A stretch of DNA of 64,000 nucleotides from Gnetum montanum. Lineage: Eukaryota > Streptophyta > Gnetopsida > Gnetales > Gnetaceae. A program made the position numbers and the translations under genes. The DNA is taken from assembly GCA_015680685.1 (NCBI GenBank), contig MNCI01020774.1, positions 68,373 through 132,372 on the forward strand. Reading direction: 5' to 3'. The stretch's first letter is position 1, and the number at the start of each line of letters is the position of its first letter. Shown here one piece after another: positions 35,901 through 44,906 of this stretch. The notes under the pieces were generated by a model that was not told the DNA's origin, made no database searches, and worked only from the letters and a program-made list of their open reading frames with translations.

Positions 35901-38037
35901 ATTCCATGATAGGGGACTCATTGTGCCTAATAGGCTATGGTGTCTTGTTGAACTTTCCCGTGTACTTTGTCCCTTATGTACATTGATGTATCACACAATC
36001 CCTCCCGAATGTTTTGTCTCATGTCTCTAGTGTGATGTTAATTCATGTTGGTGTTCTCACCTCCCTGGTGGGATAGTAGAGTTGATCATGATATTACTTA
36101 GTGAATCCTTAATTTTATGAGGGATCATTCTCCATTTCAATGGATACCCTCTTCAGTTCCTGAAATAATAAGGTAGGTAGTATTGAGACGGTTGTCTCCT
36201 ATTTGGGACCTAGAAGCAGTTGATGTTTGGGACTTGTTCTTAGCAGTGGTCCCATGTTCATGAACTCGTGGGGCTTATTCTCAGAGACAGAATGTTGTTA
36301 CCTTGGTGAAATTTATGAAACCTCCTTTGTGAGGTTGTGTTGTTGATGTAAATTAAAGGTACATATTGCTCTTCGTGTAAGCAAGGCATGATCTTGTGTA
36401 CTCTCTCAGTTTTGGGGGCTTCAGAGGAACTTCCTTGTTGGGGTTCTCTAGTAGATCATCCTTATTGTAAACCCTTCGGGGATGAATCATGTGTTTGAGT
36501 TGTAAATGATGTTGATGAAAGTCCATTCCATGTAAAACTATCTTGAGGACCTAGTCCTCCTATGGGCAAGATGTTGTTGTTGACTTGTGTCTATTGTTTG
36601 GGTTGAATGATAACAGGTAGTGGTGTGGCCTTGTCCACCACAAATTGACATAAATAGGCTTGACTGGGATGTATGAACCAAAACCCAGATCTCCCAAGAT
36701 GGAACCGAAATCCCTCTTGATAAAATTTCAAGGGATGAACTACTTGGTGTCTCGAGTTATTCTCAAGAGGAAAATTGAAATTGGGTAAGCCTTGTGATTC
36801 CATGTCTTCCCTCAGCCAATGACAATTCCACGATATGGTTCTATTGGCTATATTAACTACTTGGGTGTGTGTTATGGGTAAGTTGTAGCTGGGCTGCTAT
36901 ACTTACCTATGGAAGAAACCTCCTAAGAAGGGTCCTTCCTACAAGTGCAAAATCTAATGAAAGGTGTTGATCGTGAGACTGGCAGTGGGAAAATGCAAAT
37001 TTTGGGAATGCTAATGTCCTTAGAGAACTCATGATGTGGTTACTCTTTGAGGTGAGTCTATATTCATTCCTAGACCTAGTGTTCAGAAAATGGTGCTTGT
37101 CCCATAACTTGGAGTGGGAAGGATAGTTTGCATGTAGCAAATGTGGGTGATCCTTCTCCATGAAAGGGATATTATGGTTTCCTTCGATGATGTGCTTATG
37201 GCTGATATGAGACAGGTGATGGAGGATTGTCATGGGGTTGGTTGCAATTGACCCTCCACTTGATCTAACATTTGAGCAGGCATTCTTGATGTTGGACAAT
37301 CACAAAAGGTGTTGATGATAGTTGGGACTTGTTGTATGTTAGCCTCTTGGAGAATTTTCCAAACAAATTTTTGGATCTTCTCTCTCATTGGAATACTATG
37401 AATTGAGGCATGTGATGCTGGTGTCTAGAGACGGCAAGGTCAAGCTCAAAAGATTGCCCTTGTACCTTATTTGTAAGGGAGAACATGCTTGACTCCCTTC
37501 ATACCAGCTTGAACAAACATGATGAGAAAAAAAGAATGCNNNNNNNNNNNNNNNNNNNNNNNNNNNNNNNNNNNNNNNNNNNNNNNNNNNNNNNNNNNNN
37601 NNNNNNNNNNNNNNNNNNNNNNNNNNNNNNNNNNNNNNNNNNNNNNNNNNNNNNNNNNNNNNNNNNNNNNNNNNNNNNNNNNNNNNNNNNNNNNNNNNNN
37701 NNNNNNNNNNNNNNNNNNNNNNNNNNNNNNNNNNNNNNNNNNNNNNNNNNNNNNNNNNNNNNGATCTAGGGGACGCCTTAGAGACGTTGGCCCTTTGGGT
37801 TGGACTCTCCCACTCGTATAGAGAAGGGAAGTCTTTGGGCTTCCTCCAATTACCCTTGCATTTCATGCAAGGCATTGGATAGAAGGACGTATCAGTTGTT
37901 GGGGTTGGTATCTTTCTTCAAGTTTGGCATCTAAGGAGTTGACGGATCCCCAGAATTGACGGAGTTCTAAACCCATTTAGAAGTGTACACTTGAAGGCTC
38001 TGCTCCGAGGATGTCGCTTCTTTGTGTGGGGAAGGAT

Positions 38038-38611
38038 TGTGAGAGATGTCCCAGAGTGGTGGTTCTCTTGGGCTCTCCCCATGGTTCAGGGGCCATGGAA
38101 CACTCTGAGGTGCCCTCGGGTAACTCTCAAGTGTTAGAAAACCCTTGGTGGTACCAAGCTAGCAACAGGACACCCTCCTATTGCAACTCTCTTCTAAGTC
38201 CTCTTCATTCCCCTCTTCTCCATGGAGAACTACATGGCCCTGATTCTACAGTGGTCGTAGATATGTAGGCAGCCAAAACTGGATAGTTTTGGTGCAGCCC
38301 CAGGCCACACCTTGTACCAAATCGTGAGGGATGTGGGGGTGAGGCACTTCCCCTTGTAGGTGCATCGTCTCCCCTCCCACCGATGTTGTCTACAAGGTTG
38401 TGTGTGTGCTTGTTTGCTTGGTCCTCGTTTTGGAGTTGGTTAACCTCCATGAGGTGCATTGTCATGTACGTTGAGAAGCTGTGCTTCTACTTGCACTCAC
38501 TCGTGAGATGCTTGCTTGCTTGAGACGTATTCCCCAGATCTTCTGCCCCAGATCCATGGATCTTCGTGAATTCCGTGGGGTGCCGGACAATGTCGAGGCA
38601 ACGTTGTTATA
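38038..38611 (+). repeat. Element D 3' LTR
   Basis: 574 bp, pairing with 32389-32959 along its whole length. The last bases are TTGTTATA, the terminal CA having become TA. Confidence 0.92.
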
Positions 38612-39000
38612 GGAGATGCTGAATTCAAAAGCTTAATGAAGATCATTCAGAAACACGATGGCAGGAGTAACATCGCTGGAAAATTCAGCCACCTTGCAGG
38701 AAGGGTAACAGAGCTGGTGATTGAAATGGGCAGGTTGACTCTGATTTGGGATACTAATACTAAAACTTTGCATCGGGGAATTTTGGACGACAATTCTTGA
38801 CAATGAACACATTGCTGGTGACAGTTGCCATTTTTTTCCTTCTCCATTCCTCATTTCTTTTAGGGAAAGAGAAGTGGCTATGCATTTGATCTCTTGTAAG
38901 AACGGGATCGTAACAGAGTGATCGGCGTGTGTCCCAAATCCGTCTCTTGGTTCATAAAGTTTTCTTCGCCTTTGTCGTATTTTCTTTCCTTTTAAATTAA

Positions 39001-39526
39001 ATGTCCAAAAAAAATGTTTACGAACCAGAGTTGCAGGAGCTAGCACAGAGAAGTTGCCTAGACCTACCGTCGTACTTCTATAGGCGAGAACGTCCATAGC
39101 ACAATCGACGTTTCCAAGTGGTGGTAAACTTTGATGGTGAAACATACATAAGTCCTTTGTTTTTCGGCACATTAAGACAGGCTGAAGAGGCACCTGCGGA
39201 GGTGGCTCTGCACATGCTCACGCAAAGGGATCCCTCCGAGATGACTCCAGATAAAACAGGTATGAGCAAGAACTTGTTATAGGAAATGGCAATCAGGACA
39301 GGGATGCAGCTACCAGTCTATACTACAACGATGTCCGGACCAGGGCATCTGCCCACATTTAAATGCACAATTAAAGTTGCAGATAAGATGTTTACCAGGG
39401 ACACCTCTAAAACAAAGAAGCAGGCTGAAAAAAATGCAGCCATGGAGGTTGCCTCAACACCACAGAGGACCACCACTGCATGGCTCCCATGTCTGGAGTT
39501 AATTGACGGGAAACAAAAGCTTGCAG
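39001..39526 (+). pseudogene. DRB-type double dsRNA-binding protein gene, exon 1
   Basis: The ATG at 39001 opens one frame of 175 codons. The first dsRBD (residues about 6-72) starts YEPELQELAQRSCLDLPSY and includes VVNFDGETY and LRQAEEAPAEVAL. The second (about 88-150) has MAIRTGMQLPVYTT, FKCTIKVADKMF and the RNA-binding KTKKQAEKNAAM. This layout is that of plant DRB proteins, which bind double-stranded RNA as partners of Dicer-like enzymes or in RNA silencing. Two in-frame TAGs (39097-39099, codon 33; 39280-39282, codon 94) stand where family members have sense codons; both are one C-to-T step from CAG. The exon ends at a good donor, CAG/GTTAGA. Element D ends 385 bases upstream of the ATG. 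An expressed, truncated form from a later ATG is possible. Confidence 0.8.
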
Positions 39527-40184
39527 GTTAGAGAATCTTTTATCACGTTACCAGCAATCAAAATAAATCGTCTTTGCATTCCTATGTAGTATCGCAAACT
39601 CTATGTAATTACTAGGTTTCAGATTTATTAGACTAGATTAAAAGAAGCCCACTACACTGAAATTTTAACAAAGGATTTTTTTAAAAAATATCATTCTGGT
39701 GAATCTGTGCAAGGGATAGAAGGCTACTGCAATTTATCATTTCAATTTAATCTAGTAAATTTTCTCATTATCAACTTTGTAGGAAGTTTTGCCGTAAACT
39801 CATACTCTGGTTGTTTGGACAGCAACAGAAACTTACTGGGACTTCAACTATATTTTCTGCAATCCTCGATTGTCATGCTAAATTAGACTATCATGAACGT
39901 TGCTAGGAATCAGGACCGATTATAATGTGGACAGATCAAATCAAGAGTTGGCTTAATGTCGTGATCTTCTGAACCTGAAACCAAAATTTAAGTTGCATTT
40001 CTGAGATGCAGTAGTTTCAACACTCTTTTGTTCCGTATACAGATACACATATACTTTTCTCTAAAGAATTAATATTAAATGAATTGAACCGATAAGCACG
40101 GGACTTCTCGTGTGAACAGGTGATGTTTGCAAAAAGTTGATTTCACGATGACTTTCAAGGGTGGAGAAGGCATGGGCCTGTTTA

Positions 40185-40253
40185 TGTTGGAAACAAATAA
40201 CTGAAACGGTAGATTACAGCAACTAGCAGTTGCTAATTCATGAACTGCTAACA
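40185..40253 (+). repeat. Copia-3 5' LTR (69 bp)
   Basis: TGTTGGAAACAAATAACTG to AACTGCTAACA. It contains short inverted repeats (AGCAACT/AGTTGCT and TAGCAGTT/AACTGCTA) that would fold as RNA. No TATA box is visible in it. Confidence 0.92.
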
Positions 40254-40254
40254 G

Positions 40255-40266
40255 TGGTATCAGAGC
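40255..40266 (+). promoter_or_regulatory. Primer binding site, initiator tRNA-Met type (copia-3)
   Basis: Exact TGGTATCAGAGC, one base (G) after the LTR. Confidence 0.9.
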
Positions 40267-40321
40267 TTCCAGGTTCATAGTCCAGGGAAGTGTTGCAGAT
40301 CATGCATACCAATTTTTCAAA

Positions 40322-43300
40322 ATGGCTGGCAAATACAAAATAGAGAAGTTCAATGGAAGCAACTTCACATTGTGGAAAATAAAGATACAGGCAATTCTGC
40401 GTAAAGATAATTGCCTGGCAGCGAGGCAAGAGGTCACGGATGACGACAAGTGGAATGAAATGGATGAAAATGCTATTGCTAATTTACACTTAGCATTGGC
40501 AGATAGAGTTCTTTCAAGTATTGCAGAAAAGAAGATGGCAAAGGAAATATGGGACACTCTGACCAAGCTATACGAGGCTAAATCACTCCACAACAAAATC
40601 TTCTTGAAGAGAAAACTTTACACTCTTCGTATGGCAGAAACCTCATCGGTAACTGACCATATCAACACCCTAAATACTTTGTTTGCTCAACTCACATCGT
40701 TGGGCTATAAAGTAGATGCAGGTGAACGTGCAGAAATTCTACTTCAAAGTCTACCTGATTCATATGATCAACTCATCATCAACTTGACCAACAATGTCCT
40801 TATGGATGATCTTGTCTTTGACGAGGTTGCAGCTGCAGTTCTTGAAGAAGAAAGTCGATGCAAGAATAAGGAAGATAGGTTGGCAAACAAAGTGGAGGCC
40901 TTAACAATGGTGAGAGGAAGATCCATGGAACGTAATTCCAAGTGGAACCAAATTCATTGTAGATCCAAGTCAAGAAGTAGAAAGAAAATCATCACTTGCT
41001 ACAACTATGGCAAGATAGGACACCTAAAGAAGGAGTGTTGGAGCAAGAAGAGAAATGAAAAGAATCCTCAAGGGAATGCGGCAAGTACCTCATATGATAG
41101 TGATGTTCTATACAGTGAGGCAACTATTGCTAAAGGCAGACAAAAGCTCATTGATGCTTGGATCTTGAATTCAAGAGCAACATGGCACATGACCTCTCAG
41201 AGAGAATGGTTTTATCACTACAAACCAATCTCAGAAGGATCTGTGTACATGGGAAATGATCATGCTTTGAAAATCGTTGGTATTGGTACTGTCAAGATAA
41301 AGATGTATGATGGCACTATTCGCACCATACAAGAGGTACGACATGTGGAGGGCCTGAAGAAAAAACTACTGTCTTTAGGACAACTAGATGATGTTGGGTG
41401 CAAAACTCGTATAGAGAATGGCATCCTGAAGATTACCAAAGGTGTGCTTGTTGTAATGAAGGCAGAAAAGGTTGCTACAAATCTGTACATGCTTATGGGG
41501 AACACACATCAAGTGGGAAAGTCTTCTGTTGCATCAACTAGTTTGGAAGAAGAAGCGACGATGTTGTGGCATCGAAAGCTTGGTCATATGTCAGAATAAG
41601 GTTTGCAGATTCTCTCTAAACAGAGACTACTTCCTGGGCTCAACTCGGTATATTTACCATTTTGTGAGCATTGTGTTACTAGTAAGCAACACAGATTAAA
41701 GTTTAGCACATCAACTGCTAAGAGTAGAGGCATCTTGGACTTGCTGCACTCTGATGTTTGGCAAGCACCAGTGGCTTCCCTAGGAGGAGCAAGATACTTT
41801 GTATCTTTCATTGATGATTTCTCCAGGAGATGTTGGATGTATCCAATCAAAAGGAAGGCAGATGTTTTTTCAATCTTCAAAGTTTTTAAAGCCCAAGTAG
41901 AACTTGAGTCCGAACAAAGGATCAAGTGTCTAAGGACAGATAATGGAGGAGAATATAAAACTGATGAATTTAATGCATTTTGTCAGCAAGAAGGCATTAA
42001 GAGGCAGTTCACAGTGGCACACACTCCTCAACAAAATGGAGTGGCAGAACGGATGAATAGAACCTTGTTGGAAAAAACAAGATCAATGTTGAAGGCTGCA
42101 GATCTAACCAAGTCCTTTTGGGCAGAAGCAGTTAATACGGCCTGCTATTTAATCAATCGGTCTCCATCAACTGCGATTGATCTAAAAACACCAATAGAAA
42201 TGTGGACTGGTAAGCCAGCTGTTTATTCTCATCTCCATACATTTGGAAGTTCTGTGTATGTGATGTATAGTGACCAAGAAAGATCAAAGTTGGACCCAAA
42301 GTCCAGGAAATGTATCTTCTTAGGGTATGCTGATGGAGTTAAGGGGTATCGCCTGTGGGATCCCACTACCCGCAAGGTTGTCATCAGCAGAGATGTGATA
42401 TTTGTAGAAGATAAAATGCAAGAGAAGGGAGATGCTAGCACTTCAAAGGAGAATTCAGAGACTACTAAAATTCAGGTAGAAGATAAGACAAAAGTTGAAG
42501 ATCCAGTTCCTCTTGAAGCAACATCAATGTGTGAAGAGACAGGACCAGTCAAGTTTGAAGCTAATGAAGTTCGTCGGTCATCTCGGGTAAAAAGATCACC
42601 AACTTGGCACTCAGATTATGTTACTGAAAGTAATGTTGCATATTGCCTTTTAACGGAGGATGGAGAGCCCTCAACTTTACATGAAGCTCTCAAAAGTCCA
42701 GATGTGTCTTTGTGGATGGTAGCAATGCAAGAGGAGATTGAAGCTTTACACAAAAACAAGACATGGGATCTTGTTACACTACCACAAGGAAGAAAGGCTA
42801 TTGGAAACAAATGGGTCTACAAGATCAAACGTGATAGTAATGACCAAGTGGAGCGATATCGTGCAAGATTGGTGGTAAAGGGATATGCTCAAAAAGAAGG
42901 AATTGACTTCAATGAGATATTTTCTCCTGTGGTTAGACTTACAACAGTCAGAGTAGTCCTAGCAATGTGTGCTACATTTGATCTACATCTAGAACAACTA
43001 GATGTGAAAACTGCTTTTCTGCATGGAGATCTTGAAGAAGAGATTTATATGCTCCAACCAGAAGGTTTTGCAGAAGAAGGCAAAGAGAACTTGGTTTGCA
43101 GGTTGAACAAATCTCTGTACGGTCTCAAACAGGCGCCAAGGTGTTGGTACAAGAGATTTGACTCGTATATCATGAGCCTTGGGTACAATAGACTCAATGC
43201 AGACCCTTGTACGTATTTCAAGAGGTTTGATGAAGATTTCATCATTTTGCTATTGTATGTGGATGACATGTTGGTTGTAGGTCCCAACAAAGAGCAAATC

Positions 43301-44340
43301 CAAGAATTGAAGGCACAGTTGGCTAGGGAATTTGATATGAAAGACTTGGGACCAGCAAACAAGATTCTAGGGATGCAAATTCACCGAGACAGAAATAACA
43401 AGAAGATTTGGCTTTCTCAGAAAAATTACTTGGGTAAGATCTTGCGACGCTTCAACATGCAAGATTGTAAGCCAATTTCTACCCCACTTCCTGTTAATTT
43501 CAAATTATCCTCTGAGATGTGTCCTAGCACTGAAGTAGAGAGGAATGAGATGTCTCACGTACCATATGCATCAGTAGTGGGAAGTCTAATGTTTGCTATG
43601 ATTTGTACAAGACCAGACATTGCATAAGCAGTGGGAGTAGTCAGTCGGTACATGGAAAACCCTGGACGAGAGCATTGGAATACTGTTAAGAGAATCCTGA
43701 GATACATTAAGGATACCTCAGATGTTGCATTAAGTTATGGAGGATCTGAATTTACTATTAAAGGTTATGTGGATTCAGATTTTGCAGGTGATCCAGATAA
43801 AAGAAAATCTACTACAGGTTATGTGTTTACACTTGCAGGAGGAGCTAGTAGCTGGGTATCAAGATTGCAAACAGTAGTTGCATTATCTACAACAGAAGCA
43901 GAATACATGGCAGCTACCCAAGCTTGCAAGAAAGCAATTTGGATTCAAAGGTTGTCAGAGTTAAGAATTCTCCCATTGCATGAGAGAGAGGCTTCTTCTT
44001 GTTCTCTCCTTGTGATGAAGAGAGAAGCTTGTTATTTCCGTGGTTGATAATAAGATTTTTCTGCAATTACCTGTCGTCCAACTGCTCTTTATTTTCATCT
44101 CATTTCATATTTTGCTGCCAGATCTGCTGACAGTGGTATCAGAGCACCTTACATATTGCAAAGAATCCAGCTTTTCATTCCAGGACTAAACACATACGTG
44201 TACAATTTCACTTTGTTCGTAACGTAGTAGAAGATGGACGTGTGGCTATGCAGAAGATACACACCAAGGATAATCTTGGTGATGTTCTGACCAAGCCGAT
44301 TAACATGGACAAGTTTTCCTGGAGTAGATCCTCATATGGC
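40322..44340 (+). pseudogene. Copia-3 gag-pol polyprotein (two stops, altered active sites, chimeric RNase H)
   Basis: One frame from the ATG at 40322. Gag starts with KFNGSNFTLWKIKIQAIL, and a knuckle CYNYGKIGHLKKEC (about 40997-41040) has lost its second Cys. The protease site reads WILNSRATWHM (about 41158) where copia proteases have Asp-Ser-Gly. Integrase has LWHRKLGHMSE, CEHC, RTDNGGEY and TPQQNGVAERMNRTLL. RT has QLDVKTAFLHGDL (about 43000), SLYGLKQAPRCWY and LLLYVDDMLVV (about 43250). RNase H has DSDFAGDPDKRKSTTGYVF and ALSTTEAEYMAA. Stops at 41597-41599 and 43625-43627 keep the frame. From about 43964 RNase H is broken by foreign sequence and resumes at 44149 (HIAKNPAFHSRTKHIRVQFH). 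The protein cannot be active as it stands. Confidence 0.93.
43964..44148 (+). other. LTR-end plus primer-site fragment inside copia-3 RNase H
   Basis: About 185 foreign bases replace some 17 codons of RNase H. The fragment ends CTGACA-G-TGGTATCAGAGC-ACC (primer site 44134-44145), the same LTR-end/G/primer spacing as at 40248-40266, but the sequence before it differs from the copia-3 LTR. It looks like the U5 end and primer site of a related element. Confidence 0.75.
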
Positions 44341-44423
44341 CTAGCAATAACATAGAATGGTCAGGTAGAAAGGATGGTGTGGAGATATGATTGATCCTCA
44401 ATCAAAATCTCCAAGTGGGAGAT

Positions 44424-44496
44424 TGTTGGAAACAAATAACTGAAGCGGTAGATTACAGCAATGAACTAGCAGTTGCTAATTCATAAACTGCTAACA
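44424..44496 (+). repeat. Copia-3 3' LTR (73 bp)
   Basis: Same as the 5' LTR apart from a 4-base insertion and about two substitutions. Confidence 0.92.
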
Positions 44497-44794
44497 GTTT
44501 AAGCACTTGATTTCCGTGTAAATGGTATGTTGGATCCTGTAACAAAAGAATGAACTACAACCATTGCTATAATGAGCTTGGAATTCCGGTACAACCTGCA
44601 AAATCGGCTCTGATCTGTGCGGTTTTGGATATTAAAAACTCTGATGGCCTAGGGTATGGATCCTGTACAAAGTCGGAGGCTACTGATATTTATAATCTCT
44701 TTTACAACCAATGTATGCTTGAGGCTCCAATGATGCCGCTGGTCTTTCAGATATTGGGCTATTTACATTTTGAATTTATCTATTTTCTTTCCAG

Positions 44795-44868
44795 GAGTTG
44801 ATACATCAATATTAAAATCAATGGAATCTACCATTAAAGGGGCTTCCTTGGCAGTTGTTGATGAATAA
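44795..44868 (+). pseudogene. DRB gene, exon 2
   Basis: Begins after the acceptor TTTCTTTCCAG. The first two bases complete the split Gly codon of exon 1, then 23 codons (VDTSILKSMESTIKGASLAV and on) run to TAA at 44866-44868. No domain; it is a short C-terminal tail. The exon call rests on splice sites, phase and the intact frame, not on a recognised motif. Confidence 0.6.
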
Positions 44869-44906
44869 ATTGCTATCTTCACCGATAGCAATTTATTCAT
44901 CAACAA
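44855..44906. repeat. Perfect 23-bp inverted repeat (hairpin) at the DRB stop codon
   Basis: Arms 44855-44877 and 44884-44906 are exact reverse complements around the loop TTCACC. The left arm includes the last four codons and the stop of the DRB exon. Confidence 0.9.

Larger units (their letters stand above)
32389..38611 (+). mobile_element. Element D: LTR retroelement without recognisable gag-pol
   Basis: LTRs 32389-32959 and 38038-38611 are clearly paired. The primer site is TGGTATCAGAGC at 32962-32973, and a purine tract TGTGGGGAAGGAT precedes the 3' LTR. Flanks GGAGA (32384-32388) and GGAGA (38612-38616) are an exact target duplication. The 5-kb internal region is strikingly T+G-rich on the plus strand, contains a 223-base gap, and shows no retroviral-type domain on either strand. 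It fits a large retrotransposon derivative that depends on another element. A reading-frame-like stretch flanked by splice-like bases lies near 34440-34790 but was not identified. Confidence 0.9.
40185..44496 (+). mobile_element. Copia-3: near-complete Ty1/copia element with very short LTRs
   Basis: LTRs of 69 bp (40185-40253) and 73 bp (44424-44496), an exact primer site at 40255, a purine tract (AAGTGGGAGAT) and an exact GTTTA target duplication (40180-40184 and 44497-44501). Coding sequence fills almost the whole interior in one frame from 40322 to 43970, followed by a rearranged RNase H end. The two LTRs differ by a 4-base indel and about two substitutions. This is the best-preserved mobile element in the window. 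Confidence 0.95.
39527..44794 (+). other. DRB intron hosting copia-3
   Basis: Donor GTTAGA at 39527 and acceptor TTTCTTTCCAG ending at 44794. Joining the exons gives 600 nt in phase (199 codons plus stop), which supports the model. Without copia-3 and one target copy the intron would be about 950 bases, AT-rich, with no other feature seen. Confidence 0.65.

Noticed and set aside
37396-37875. Open frames across the N run
   Set aside because: They exist only because Ns translate as unknown residues; the flanks show no domain.
38633-39193. 186-codon minus-strand frame
   Set aside because: Antisense shadow over the DRB exon and its upstream region; the sense strand has the recognisable domains.
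39097-39282. TAG as a recoded sense codon (readthrough) in the DRB gene and gag frames
   Set aside because: TAA and TGA also occur at similar Gln and Arg positions in gag; deamination decay explains all three.
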